Assembly: GCA_964343275.1 (NCBI GenBank)
Contig: CAYFIY010000001.1
Coordinates: 1-64,000, forward strand
DNA length: 64,000 nucleotides
Direction: 5' to 3'
From: Hadarchaeum sp964343275
Lineage (GTDB): Archaea > Hadarchaeota > Hadarchaeia > Hadarchaeales > Hadarchaeaceae
Below are positions 16,897 to 26,018 of the stretch, one piece after another. A model generated the notes under the pieces. The model ran no database searches. It was not told where the DNA came from and saw only the letters and a list, made by a program, of their open reading frames with translations. Position 1 is the first letter of the stretch; the number at the start of each line of letters is the position of its first letter. Made by a program: the position numbers and the translations under genes.

Positions 16897-17714
16897 GTTA
16901 TAACACCTTCCAAGCTATCCACGATAAAATCCGGCTCATTTTTTGTCCCCTTGACCCGAGCAATGTCACCTTTCTTAGTAACGCCGCTCAATACGAGTAT
17001 TGTGGTCAGACCAATTCTTTTGCCTGCTTTTATGTCGGTAGCGATTTGATCTCCTATTATTGCTGTCTCACTGGGACGGGTTTCGAGGATGCGTAAACCG
17101 AATCTAATAGCGTGGAGATATGGTTTGCCGATTATAACATCTGGTTTTCTCGAGGAACTTCGCTCTAGTGCCCCGATGATCGCTCCTGCACCGGGTGTCA
17201 GCCCTTTTGATGTAGGGAAAATGTTGTCGGGATTTGTTGCTATGAACTTGGCTCCGGACAAAAGGGCTTGCAGACCTGCATCGATTTTATTATAGGTTAT
17301 GGCTCTGTCTATGCCTACAACCAAATGGGTCGCTTTTTTTGGCGAGGCTATCCGTAAGCCCGCTTTTCTTATTTCCGCCATCAGACCGCGTCCGCCGATT
17401 GCGAAAACTCTTGCGCGCGAGTTTTTCTTTTTGACATAGTCGGCCGCCACTTGTCCGGATGTGACCACCTCTTCATGGCTTGCGGTTATCCCCATTTGTG
17501 AAAGCTTCTTGAGGTAGGTTAAGCGAGAATTTTCAGAATTGTTCGTTAAGAAAATTACCTTTTTCCCAGACCCGCGTAAAAATGCCACTGCCTTCGCCGC
17601 GCCTTTAATCGGCTTTCTCCCGAGGTATAGAACTCCGTCCATGTCCAGTATAATCGCCGATATTCTCCGAATACTGTCCTTTAGTTTAGTCAAAGCTTTT
17701 TGCCACCATCCCAT
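16893..17714 (-). CDS. HAD-IIA (NagD-like) phosphatase within the polD operon
   Basis: HAD phosphatase with cap type IIA: nucleophile motif ILDMDGVLYLG, motif II FLTNNS, a cap with TNPDNIFPTSKGLTPGAGAI, Lys in IIGKP and acids in IIGDQIATDI. The family dephosphorylates sugar or nucleotide monophosphates or phosphoglycolate; the substrate is unknown. I prefer ATG 17714 (273 aa); an in-frame TTG at 17741 is also possible. It overlaps DP1 by 29 nt and DP2 by 4 nt, so it is translationally coupled between the two PolD subunits. Confidence 0.88.
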   Translation of the reverse strand: MGWWQKALTKLKDSIRRISAIILDMDGVLYLGRKPIKGAAKAVAFLRGSGKKVIFLTNNSENSRLTYLKKLSQMGITASHEEVVTSGQVAADYVKKKNSRARVFAIGGRGLMAEIRKAGLRIASPKKATHLVVGIDRAITYNKIDAGLQALLSGAKFIATNPDNIFPTSKGLTPGAGAIIGALERSSSRKPDVIIGKPYLHAIRFGLRILETRPSETAIIGDQIATDIKAGKRIGLTTILVLSGVTKKGDIARVKGTKNEPDFIVDSLEGVIT

Positions 17715-19245
17715 GAGTCTGTAGATCCAAAATGGGGACAATCCCTGGTGTGGGTTTCACTCCAAGCTGTCTCATAAAATTCGTCATTCCTTGGAACGTA
17801 CCTGAATTTATGACGGAAACCTCGCGATATCTCTCATAACCCCACCTGTGCAGATGTCCGCAATGAAAAACATCCGGGACATCTTCTATCACCAAGTAAT
17901 CCTTTCTCTCAGGGGATATCGCGGTGCGCCCCCCGTAAATAGGAGCTAGATGTCTTTTCTTTAGCAGTTTTACCATGGGCGGCGTGGCCTTCTGTCGGGT
18001 CAAACCCGGGGTATTTGATATGATATCATCAAAACTCCTGCCATGATAAACGAGGAATTCTACCCCATGGATGGCAAGCCTAGCCGGGTTTCCAACCATT
18101 ATGGAATTCAGATCATACAACCCACTTGCGATGTCCTTATGAATAGCTGGCTGCGGCTCGGAAGGGCGCGTCGCATCGTGGTTCCCGGGAGCGATTATAA
18201 TAGTGATGTGGTCTGGAATTTGGGCTAAAAGTTTGGCCGACATTTCATATTGTTTGAATATATCGTTTATTAGGAGTTCTTCCTCTTGATGCGGATAAAC
18301 CCCGATTCCTTCGACAATGTCGCCGGCGATCACCAGATACTTTATCCTTCCTGCGAGCTCCTTTTCTGATTCATCAGCTTCACCGTGTAACCATTTCACG
18401 AACTTCATAAACTTATCCTCAAAAAATTTAGTGCTCCCCACGTGCAAATCGGATATCAAAGCTGCGCAAACTGGGTCTTCAGACCGGCGGATTTCACGAC
18501 GTACAGGCAAATCGGGCCAGATTATGTCCCTCACGAAAAGTCTGGGCGACCCACCATCGTTCCTCAGTGTCGCAACGATTCCCACCAGCTCGTCGGTGCA
18601 CAACTCCTCGGCTGTTTTGAGAAGTTCCTTGTTGTTACTAAAAACAAAGGCCAAAATCGAGTCATTTAAATCCTCCAGTTCAATAATCATGTTTCCGGCG
18701 GAAGATTCTCGCTTACCCCTTACGAGTCCAACTAATCTGACCAGTTGTTTGTTAGGTAAATTCCTCAAACTTCTTATTGGGACCGCATCGCGTAGCTCTA
18801 TCCGTTTCTTCATGATTGTGCTTAAGCGCTCGTACCTATCCCTAAAAAGTGCGACGAAATCCTCCAGCTCTCCTTGGCCATGGCTCTGTCCGGTAATGTC
18901 TTTCAGGACTTCCACTCGTGGTTCATAATCAGCCGCCAGAGGTCTGAACTTCGTTCTAATCAGTTCCGGCACCCGCTTTCCAGCTATTGGCTTCTCTTCG
19001 GGTTTTTCCAACTCCGGAGCTACTGGCTTAGTTATATGTTCTGGCCGGTACGTACCTCGTTCGAGTATATGGGACACTATTTTAGCCGTTATCAGAAACG
19101 GCTTGGTCTCCTCTTCCCTCAAAGTTGAAAAGATCTGATCAGCCGAAGCGTCCATATCATCGCTACCGCGGAGCTTTTCGAGGGCGTCCTGCGTCAACTG
19201 CATGTCCGATTCGATAAATTTTCTGATTATAGTACTTTCGTCCAT
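17686..19245 (-). CDS. dp1: DNA polymerase D small subunit DP1 (exonuclease)
   Basis: 519 aa. An N-terminal helical region is followed by an OB fold (about 150-235) and a calcineurin-like 3'-5' proofreading nuclease domain with SDLHVGS, IAGDIVEG, PGNHDATRPSEPQP, VYHGRSFDD and HCGHLHRWG, all metal ligands intact. ATG 19245 follows AGGAG by about 7 nt. It lies 10 nt after cdc6 in the same operon and overlaps the HAD gene at its 3' end. Confidence 0.97.
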   Translation of the reverse strand: MDESTIIRKFIESDMQLTQDALEKLRGSDDMDASADQIFSTLREEETKPFLITAKIVSHILERGTYRPEHITKPVAPELEKPEEKPIAGKRVPELIRTKFRPLAADYEPRVEVLKDITGQSHGQGELEDFVALFRDRYERLSTIMKKRIELRDAVPIRSLRNLPNKQLVRLVGLVRGKRESSAGNMIIELEDLNDSILAFVFSNNKELLKTAEELCTDELVGIVATLRNDGGSPRLFVRDIIWPDLPVRREIRRSEDPVCAALISDLHVGSTKFFEDKFMKFVKWLHGEADESEKELAGRIKYLVIAGDIVEGIGVYPHQEEELLINDIFKQYEMSAKLLAQIPDHITIIIAPGNHDATRPSEPQPAIHKDIASGLYDLNSIMVGNPARLAIHGVEFLVYHGRSFDDIISNTPGLTRQKATPPMVKLLKKRHLAPIYGGRTAISPERKDYLVIEDVPDVFHCGHLHRWGYERYREVSVINSGTFQGMTNFMRQLGVKPTPGIVPILDLQTHGMVAKSFD

Positions 19246-19255
19246 AGCAGTACTC

Positions 19256-20518
19256 CTAAACTATCGTGAGTTGGCGAGATAGTCTTTGCACATCTGTTGT
19301 CGCCAGTTGTTCGTCTTGGATCGCTGCCATTGCCTGGATTGGGTGGATGTTCAACTTTATCTCCCTAGTCCTGCCACGTCTGCCCTTGCTCACCGTCTTA
19401 GCGCGAATAACACCAAGCATGTCCAGTTCGGAGACCAAGTCGCCCACGCGTCTCTGCGTCAAAACATCCAACCCCACTTGCTGACACAGATCCCGATAGA
19501 CTTCGTATACTTCGCCGCTTACTATGGACCTGGGCGTTCGCTCCACCAAAATTACGATGCTGTATAACACCGTTTTTGATTGAGTTGGAAGGGTTTTGAT
19601 AACCTCCACCATTGTATCCTGCTCTATCTTCTCATGACCCTTCCTGACGTGCTCGACGGTAACCGTTTCGTCACCCTGGCGCTCAGTCAGTTCACCTGCG
19701 ACTCTTAACAAGTCCAACGCTCTACGAGCGTCGCCGTGTTCCCTGGCGGCATGTGCTGCACAGAGAGAAATAACTCCGTTACTCAACACGTCGTCCATGT
19801 AGCTTATCTTCGCCCGATTTTCCAAGATATCCTTGAGTTGCAGCGCATTATAAGGTGGGAAAACTAATTCCTCCTCACTCAAGCTGCTTCGGACCCGAGG
19901 ATCGAGATAGTTCATGAAGTTAAGGTCATTGGAAATGCCGATGATGGTGACCTTCGATTTTTTCAGCTCGGAGTTCATCCGCGTCAGACTATACAGCACT
20001 TCATCGCCGTTCTTCAAAACCAGCTTGTCTATCTCATCTAAGACTATCACCACAAGCTGTCTGTCAAACTCTACTGATTTTGAGAAGCACCGGTATACCT
20101 CATCGGTCGGCCATCCGGTCATGGGTACATTTGAGGGCATTTCATTCTGATTCCCGCTGGCCCTTAGCTTTTCCAAAAATGTGTTCGCCAGTGTTGCGAG
20201 TATCCTGTATTTGGTGTTCACCTCCTCGCAGTTTATGTATACCAGCTTTACCTTCAGCGGAGCGCGGTCGCTAACAAGCTCCAGCTCCCTAGTGACGTAT
20301 TTCACGCAAGCGGTTTTCCCCGTGCCAGTTTTGCCATATATTAGTATGTTTGACGGAGTCTCTCCCCGCAACGGTGCTGCCAATATCCTAGCCAGCTGGT
20401 GTATTTGGCTATCTCTGTGCGGCAGTTCCTTCGGCGTGTAACTCGGACGCAGGTACTCCCTGTTTTTGAATATCGGCTTTGTCTCCAGCAACATGTCGAA
20501 CAAGCCATCCGGTCTCAT
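19256..20518 (-). CDS. cdc6: Orc1/Cdc6 replication initiator
   Basis: AAA+ initiator that marks the origin and loads MCM. Walker A is IYGKTGTGKTACVKYV, Walker B is VVIVLDEIDKL, sensor 1 is GISND, and the C-terminal winged helix (about 330-420) binds origin boxes. I chose ATG 20518 (MRPDGLFDML, 420 aa) preceded by a GGAGAGGGG run; TTG 20545 is the alternative. Its 5' end overlaps the GINS23 reading frame by 110 nt. Its presence next to mcm and a 420-bp intergenic region points to a nearby origin. Confidence 0.95.
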   Translation of the reverse strand: MRPDGLFDMLLETKPIFKNREYLRPSYTPKELPHRDSQIHQLARILAAPLRGETPSNILIYGKTGTGKTACVKYVTRELELVSDRAPLKVKLVYINCEEVNTKYRILATLANTFLEKLRASGNQNEMPSNVPMTGWPTDEVYRCFSKSVEFDRQLVVIVLDEIDKLVLKNGDEVLYSLTRMNSELKKSKVTIIGISNDLNFMNYLDPRVRSSLSEEELVFPPYNALQLKDILENRAKISYMDDVLSNGVISLCAAHAAREHGDARRALDLLRVAGELTERQGDETVTVEHVRKGHEKIEQDTMVEVIKTLPTQSKTVLYSIVILVERTPRSIVSGEVYEVYRDLCQQVGLDVLTQRRVGDLVSELDMLGVIRAKTVSKGRRGRTREIKLNIHPIQAMAAIQDEQLATTDVQRLSRQLTIV

Positions 20519-21008
20519 TTTTTTCCCCCCCCTCTCCAGATTCAAATAATTTTCTCAGTCTTCGATTACAGTTATCAATAAATTCAGCCACATTATTGAT
20601 CAGAAAATGTTCCTCTAAAGATAATCCAGAAAGATCATCGGGCGAAAGCGCTCGCTTGAGTAGCTTTGGCAACCTTATCTCCCATAATGAGTAAGTTTTA
20701 GCTCTCAGTTCGTCAGCTTCTTCCAACTTATTTTTTGACAGAAATGTAAGGAAAATGTAAGCCACCGATTCGTAAAAATCCTCGGGGAGTGGGATAAGTT
20801 CCATACTACGCTCTTCTAAGAGAAGCAACTTTCTGAGCTCGGGGACAGTAATAGCTTGCGGGATCTCTGCATCCCCTAGTCGATTCAAGACCGCTGCGTC
20901 CCAAGTCCAGAGCTCTGGCTCATCGCCGCTGACAAATGGGCCCAGTTTTCGATTTACAAGTTTTACTTCTGGGATATCTTTGAGTATACGAACTTGTTGC
21001 TTCATCAT
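20409..21008 (-). CDS. gins23: GINS complex subunit Gins23
   Basis: Member of the CMG-type helicase activator. It starts MMKQQVRILKDIPEVKLVNRKLGPF, has the small beta domain first, then an alpha-helical region with PLPEDFYESVAYIF, matching archaeal Gins23 order. ATG 21008 overlaps the mcm stop (ATGATGA). The frame runs to 20409, giving 199 aa and an unusual 110-nt out-of-frame overlap with cdc6; the family core appears to end near residue 165, so the last 35 residues are a tail unique to this gene. Gins51 is encoded at 60673-61224. Confidence 0.85.
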   Translation of the reverse strand: MMKQQVRILKDIPEVKLVNRKLGPFVSGDEPELWTWDAAVLNRLGDAEIPQAITVPELRKLLLLEERSMELIPLPEDFYESVAYIFLTFLSKNKLEEADELRAKTYSLWEIRLPKLLKRALSPDDLSGLSLEEHFLINNVAEFIDNCNRRLRKLFESGEGGEKNETGWLVRHVAGDKADIQKQGVPASELHAEGTAAQR

Positions 21009-23056
21009 TTCACCGCCCTGCTGACCATGCCCTGTTTTGGCTCGTAGAGATGCCCCCTCTTTTTCTCCTCGGCTATCGTCCATTCAACGAAACTCCTTGT
21101 GATTTTGTCTGCCTCTGCTTTTTGAAAAATCTGTTCTAAAGGAGCTGCCCCACCGTACTGGTCCTCTAGTTCTCCGATTATCTGCATAACTCGCACGTGT
21201 TTATCTCGTTGGGACCGGGGTATCCCTGTCATGATCAAATCGATGTCGACCTTGCCCTTCTCGATGTCAAAGCCGGCATCCCTCAGGGAATTTTTTATAA
21301 GTGAGATACTACGATTGGCGTCTTCGACAGTTACATGATTGCTCAGTCTTAACCTAGCATTTGCTTTGGACAGCCTAATTATCGCCTCAAGTTGCCTAAC
21401 TGTTATCGGGAGAGGATCCCCCAGATCTGCAGCGGCCTTTCTCCAATCCACGAAAAAGTCTTCTATTATTTTTTGGGTTTCTTTGTTGTCTAGCTTAGGG
21501 TCTATGTTCTTTCGTGCAAATATTATTATTTTTCGCAAGAAATCCGGGTCAAAGGGAGCTTTCAGCGCTCTCTTCGGGAGACTGTACAGCTGTAGAACGT
21601 GTTTAGCTATTGCTCTATCGTAATCCGGATGTGGCTCATCACGCATGATGAATACCAAGTCGAACCTAGAAAGGATAACCGCGTCAAGTTTAAGTTGTTT
21701 TAATGCCGGAATGTTCTTGTCAAACCTGCCGAGTTCAGGGTTAGCTGCTGCTAGAATTGCCGTCCGAGTATTAAGTGTTGCGATAATGCCTGCTTTTGCA
21801 ACACTGATTGTTTGTTGTTCCATAGACTCTAAGATTGCGGATCTATCTTCGTCTCTCATCTTCTCGAATTCATCTACGCTGGCTAGTCCACCGTCTGCGA
21901 TTACCAATGCCCCGGCCTCCAACGTCCAGCCACCGCCTATTTCATCTCGAACTGCCGCCGCCGTTATCCCTGCACCTGTGGTTTTCATTCCTGATGTATA
22001 GACACCGCGGGGGGCCACATTAGAAACCCATTTGAGCATTTGGCTTTTTGCCGTGCCCGGGTCGCCTGTTAGTAAGACATGGGCGTCGCCCCTCAACCTC
22101 GTTCCATCAGAGAGAATAAGGGGGTTGCCTCCAAATAGCTGCAATGCTATCGCTTCTTTCAAGGCTTCATTTCCATGAACTGCGGGGGCAATGGACTGTA
22201 TTATGCTGGTCCTGAGCCAGACATCTCGCTTTGCCATTTCTTTTATTTTCGCTTCATCGTCGGGTGTTAGCTCGGTTTCCTCAATACCTTTTTGCTTTAC
22301 CTCAATGTGGCTTACAAACAGTATCTTTCTGAAAGTCGCCTTGCGCTCTCGTTGGTGTCTCTCTTGGAAAACCCTGAGCGATCCGGTTATCACCACATGG
22401 TTGCCAGGTATCGCCTTATCCACAAAATCGTCCCGTATAATGCCATCCAACCTACGTGGTATCCGTCCGCCGCGAAGTCTTTCCGGCGGCTCTTGTAGTT
22501 GTATACTCTGCCAGTCGCGGAAAACCGTGTGTTCAATTACTAGATCAAATGGTCCCTTTCTGCCACAGTTTGGGTTTTCACAGAACAATGGTTCTCTAAA
22601 TAACTCGCCAGTTTGGGGCACTTTGTTTTCTTCCCCGCATCGCCTACATCTAAACACCGCTTCCTTGGCCTCCGGTTTTACATCTCCAGCGCGGGTCATT
22701 ACGCCCTCCACTTGGATGAACTTTCCAACGTGCTCTGCACGAATTTTCTGGATCTCAATCGTCTTGTCGGCCCCTTTTATCCGTAGTCGGATTCCAGGAA
22801 TTTTTGTAAGATTACTGAGTATCTCGTCCGTAGTGTCTAGGAATGTATGAGGTGCGTCTAGCAGCTCCTCCACCAGAGATTCATCAAACTCCAAGAGCTT
22901 CTCGAAATCTATCACCAAGGACTTTTTACCAGCAGCCGTTACCTTACGGAGTCCTTTCTGAATGTCCTTTGTATGCAGGAAGTCCTCAAGCTTATCCTTC
23001 AAGTTTTGCTTCAATAGACTCACACTCGAAACAGTAAGAAGTGAGAGAGTCTGCAT
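21005..23056 (-). CDS. mcm: Replicative helicase MCM
   Basis: 683 aa, no intein. N-terminal helical bundle, zinc finger (FRCRRCGEEN ... FCENPNCGRKG), OB fold, AAA+ core with Walker A GDPGTAKSQ, Walker B ADGGLASVDEFEKM, arginine finger LSRFDLVF, and a C-terminal winged helix ending HLYEPKQG. It is the first gene of the minus-strand replication operon. ATG 23056 lies 33 nt after a TATA box and has no SD, so the mRNA is probably nearly leaderless. GTG 23023 is an alternative start. Confidence 0.97.
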   Translation of the reverse strand: MQTLSLLTVSSVSLLKQNLKDKLEDFLHTKDIQKGLRKVTAAGKKSLVIDFEKLLEFDESLVEELLDAPHTFLDTTDEILSNLTKIPGIRLRIKGADKTIEIQKIRAEHVGKFIQVEGVMTRAGDVKPEAKEAVFRCRRCGEENKVPQTGELFREPLFCENPNCGRKGPFDLVIEHTVFRDWQSIQLQEPPERLRGGRIPRRLDGIIRDDFVDKAIPGNHVVITGSLRVFQERHQRERKATFRKILFVSHIEVKQKGIEETELTPDDEAKIKEMAKRDVWLRTSIIQSIAPAVHGNEALKEAIALQLFGGNPLILSDGTRLRGDAHVLLTGDPGTAKSQMLKWVSNVAPRGVYTSGMKTTGAGITAAAVRDEIGGGWTLEAGALVIADGGLASVDEFEKMRDEDRSAILESMEQQTISVAKAGIIATLNTRTAILAAANPELGRFDKNIPALKQLKLDAVILSRFDLVFIMRDEPHPDYDRAIAKHVLQLYSLPKRALKAPFDPDFLRKIIIFARKNIDPKLDNKETQKIIEDFFVDWRKAAADLGDPLPITVRQLEAIIRLSKANARLRLSNHVTVEDANRSISLIKNSLRDAGFDIEKGKVDIDLIMTGIPRSQRDKHVRVMQIIGELEDQYGGAAPLEQIFQKAEADKITRSFVEWTIAEEKKRGHLYEPKQGMVSRAVK

Positions 23057-23087
23057 ATAGGCGGCGTGGTGAAAATTTTTAACTCTA

Positions 23088-23097
23088 GTTTATAAAG
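23088..23097 (-). promoter_or_regulatory. TATA box of the mcm replication operon
   Basis: Reading on the minus strand, CTTTATAAAC lies about 32 nt before the mcm ATG. The expected start of transcription falls only a few nucleotides before the ATG. Confidence 0.6.
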
Positions 23098-23099
23098 GA

Positions 23100-23474
23100 G
23101 TTCAAATTTTGAACCACATATCCAAACCATTAATATGATTTTCTTCACTGTGGAAAAGAAAATCCAACCAGATGTATTTGGACATCTTTCTTTTCCTATC
23201 GTCAATTTAGGCGTGTTATAACCCCGAAAATAAGTTTAACGATAATTCTTTCTTGTTATCAGGGGGAGGGGGTGCCGAAAGTAATCAAGAACCGTTTCTT
23301 CTCTATTCTCTGTCTATTTCCAAAAGGTCCAGATAATGCGAGATTTTTTACTCACTCCCCTGTAGCATCTTTTTTCGAGTGGAAACACAAGAAAACAGTG
23401 GAAGTGTACCCCTGAAGCTTCGAGGGAAATTTCAACTTGAAATTTTAAATTTTTAAGGTGGTAGAGAAAACAGT
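23100..23474. other. Candidate replication origin upstream of mcm
   Basis: This non-coding stretch contains ORB-like elements. GAGTGGAAACACAAG (23377-23391) resembles the archaeal origin-recognition-box core CAGTGGAAACAAA. Further GTGGAA motifs are at about 23149 (CTGTGGAAAAGAAAA) and 23396 (CAGTGGAAG). A G-string GGGGGAGGGGGTG lies at 23262-23274, and an AT-rich tract at 23429-23455 could unwind. It sits directly upstream of mcm-gins23-cdc6, the usual neighbourhood of archaeal origins. No ORF of note is present. This is inference from motifs and context. Confidence 0.42.
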
Positions 23475-24773
23475 TTATCGTATCTTTATGTAATCATAGG
23501 CCTTTGTCACCGAGTCAAAACAATAGTGAACCTGTTGATAATCTCTGCGGAAATCGGTCACCTCATTGGCCACACGCTTCGGTTCTTCCGCATCGATAAC
23601 TACACGCCGGATGAATTCCGCTATTCTCTTCATTTCGCCCTCTTTCATACCCAGCCGGGTAGCTTCTGATGTACCCAACCTTATTCCACCAGGGTTCTTG
23701 TAGTGTCGACCCTCGCGCGGATCCCATGGCAACAGATTTCTATTCAGCACGATATTCGCATCCTCAAGCCTTTTCTCCAAGGTCCCACCATCACCCTGCT
23801 TAGTGATGTCGACCACCAAAGTGTGCGACTCCGTGAACCCCTGATCTGAGCACAGGACCGCCAATCCTTGCTCATGGAGAGCCTTTCCGAGAGACTTGGC
23901 ATTCTTGATGATTTGGGCAGTGTATTCTCTCCCAAACTCCAACATTTCAGCCAGTGCAATGGATAAAGCTGCAACGGCATTTAGATGATGGTTGCTCACT
24001 ATTCCGGGGAATGCGGCCTTGTTTATCGATTCGGCAAGCTCCTTCTTGCACAGAATCATTCCATGTTGTGGACCGAAGAGTGTCTTATGGGTGCTAACTG
24101 TCATTAGGTCTATTCCTTCCCGGAGCGGATCTTGGAATTGACCACCCGCTATCAGACCAGCTACGTGAGCTGCGTCGTACATCACATGAGCTCCAGTCTC
24201 CTTTGCGACCTTTGCCAGTTCTTTAACGGGATGTGGGAAGAGGAATACGCTGCCGCCGAATATTACCAGTTTGGGTTTTATCTCGGCTATTTTTTTCACG
24301 GCTGCGTTCAAATCTATGTTCATCCGCTTTTCATCAAACGGTAGATACTCGACTTCCAAACCGTGAACTGAGCCAGCCGTACCCCCAAATTTCTTCTTCC
24401 CCATGCTGATGTGCCCCCCGGAGGCTATGGATAGACACATCATGGTGTCCCCAGGACTAGTCAGCGCTGTATAAGCTGCAAGGTTTGCTGTAAGTCCTGA
24501 AACAGGCTGGACGTTAGCGTGTTCTGCCTTAAATAGCTCTTTGGCCAGCTCCATCGCTATAATTTCTACTTGATCTATGTAGACACAACCGGCGTAGACT
24601 CGCTCTCCCGGCCAACCCTCCGCATAGCGGTGCTGGAAATCGCAGATTAGGGCCTCTCTGACAGCTGGGCTGGTGACGTTCTCACTAGCTATTAGAGGTA
24701 TAACTGTCTTGAACCAGTCGTGGTGTTTCTGTAACAATCCTAAGGTTTTATCATAAGCTTCTCTCGCTTGCAT
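23475..24773 (-). CDS. glyA: Serine hydroxymethyltransferase
   Basis: PLP enzyme interconverting serine and glycine with a tetrahydropterin one-carbon carrier. The PLP lysine is in STHKTLFGPQHG, with IASENVTSPAVREA, MYDAAHVAGLIAGG and PGGIRLGTSEATRLGM also present. I chose ATG 24773 because GAGGTGA lies about 5 nt upstream; ATG 24794 and TTG 24818 are in frame but lack an SD. The product is 432 aa. It is transcribed towards the origin-like gap. Confidence 0.95.
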   Translation of the reverse strand: MQAREAYDKTLGLLQKHHDWFKTVIPLIASENVTSPAVREALICDFQHRYAEGWPGERVYAGCVYIDQVEIIAMELAKELFKAEHANVQPVSGLTANLAAYTALTSPGDTMMCLSIASGGHISMGKKKFGGTAGSVHGLEVEYLPFDEKRMNIDLNAAVKKIAEIKPKLVIFGGSVFLFPHPVKELAKVAKETGAHVMYDAAHVAGLIAGGQFQDPLREGIDLMTVSTHKTLFGPQHGMILCKKELAESINKAAFPGIVSNHHLNAVAALSIALAEMLEFGREYTAQIIKNAKSLGKALHEQGLAVLCSDQGFTESHTLVVDITKQGDGGTLEKRLEDANIVLNRNLLPWDPREGRHYKNPGGIRLGTSEATRLGMKEGEMKRIAEFIRRVVIDAEEPKRVANEVTDFRRDYQQVHYCFDSVTKAYDYIKIR

Positions 24774-24925
24774 CTTATTCACCTCTACTTTCATTATTTC
24801 TGAGATATGCTGTTTCAAAAACTTTTCCCTTCTGTGGGGCCTACTGACTAAAAAATAATACGGCCAAAAAGTTTTGTAAACAAAGTTTTTATTCCACTAC
24901 GGAGCTAAAAATATGAGGTTATGAA

Positions 24926-25930
24926 ATGGGGATGACACCAAAAAAGAGAGTTTTATCAGCAATATTGGGTGGGCGGATCGATAGGATACCAGCCACCTCC
25001 GTCTGTCAGACTGCGACTCACGACCAGATGCAAGCCATAGGTGCTGGGTGGCCGGAAGCTCACTTGAACGCTGAAAAAATGGCAAAGCTAGCTAGTGCAG
25101 CATATACAACAGCTAGTTTGGAGACGGTGCGAGTGCCGTTCGACCAAGCCATAGAAGCAGAAATTTTTGGCGGGAAAATGGATATCAAGGCAGAATTCCC
25201 GGCTATTGTGAAACACCTGGAGAACTTTTCCGAATTAAAAATACCGGATAATTTCATCGAGCTTGGAAGGATACCCGTGGTGCTCGACGCTGTTAAAATT
25301 CTTGCTGATGAGTTCGGTGATTCGCTGCCCGTCATGGCGGGAATAATCGGTCCATTTTCTGTCGCTACCCAGGTTTTCGATCCAAGCGATGCGATTAAGT
25401 GGACTATAACTAGGCAAAAAGAAAGTTCGGAGATGTTAGACTCCATGGTGGATCCTTTGGTGGATTATGCGAATGAGCTCACCAAAAGGGGAGCCGATTT
25501 GATAGTGGTCGAAGACATGTTCTCCTCGCAGCTCGGCAGCAAGATCTTCAATGCAGTAGCAAAGGAGCCGTTAAAAAGGCTTATCAACGAAACGAAGAAC
25601 ATTGTCGTAATTCACATATGCGGTAACGTAACTCAGATGGTCGCGGATGTGGTCGACGTTGGAGCGGATGGAGTCAGTGTCGGAAAAGAGACCGATATAA
25701 AGGCTGTTGCTAATGCCGCAAAAGGTAAAACATCTGTTATCGGCAATGTGGATCCTGTAAGAGAGCTTCTGTCAAAGGAGATTCCCACGTTGGAAAAGGC
25801 TGTTAAGGATGCAATTGACGGAGGAGCCGAACTAATTGCGCCAGGTTGCAGCATAGCTCCGGACACTACTATCGAGAACATAAAACAGATGGTTATCCAA
25901 ACCCAAAACTACGGTAAGAGACCAGCATAG
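24926..25930 (+). CDS. Methylcobamide:CoM methyltransferase-like protein (MtaA/MtbA family)
   Basis: 334 aa, uroporphyrinogen-decarboxylase fold. Zinc ligands fit the MtaA/MtbA pattern: His-x-Cys in VIHICGNVTQM and a distal Cys in APGCSIAPDTTIENIKQM. In methylotrophic methanogens this family moves a methyl group from a corrinoid protein to coenzyme M; homologues in non-methanogens may use another thiol. No corrinoid protein or MtaB/MttB gene is seen nearby, so the acceptor is open. It is divergent from glyA with about 150 bp between, suggesting a shared C1 theme. Confidence 0.8.
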   Translation: MGMTPKKRVLSAILGGRIDRIPATSVCQTATHDQMQAIGAGWPEAHLNAEKMAKLASAAYTTASLETVRVPFDQAIEAEIFGGKMDIKAEFPAIVKHLENFSELKIPDNFIELGRIPVVLDAVKILADEFGDSLPVMAGIIGPFSVATQVFDPSDAIKWTITRQKESSEMLDSMVDPLVDYANELTKRGADLIVVEDMFSSQLGSKIFNAVAKEPLKRLINETKNIVVIHICGNVTQMVADVVDVGADGVSVGKETDIKAVANAAKGKTSVIGNVDPVRELLSKEIPTLEKAVKDAIDGGAELIAPGCSIAPDTTIENIKQMVIQTQNYGKRPA

Positions 25931-26018
25931 TTCCACCGGTCCATGGAAGCTGTTCGTCAAGTGAGACATCACTCTCAAATAACGAATGATGTTAGAATGG
26001 GTGCGGGGGAAAAAACAA

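Noticed and set aside
13450..23056. Inteins in DP2 or MCM
   Set aside because: Both proteins are continuous through the catalytic motifs where inteins usually insert, and have normal length.
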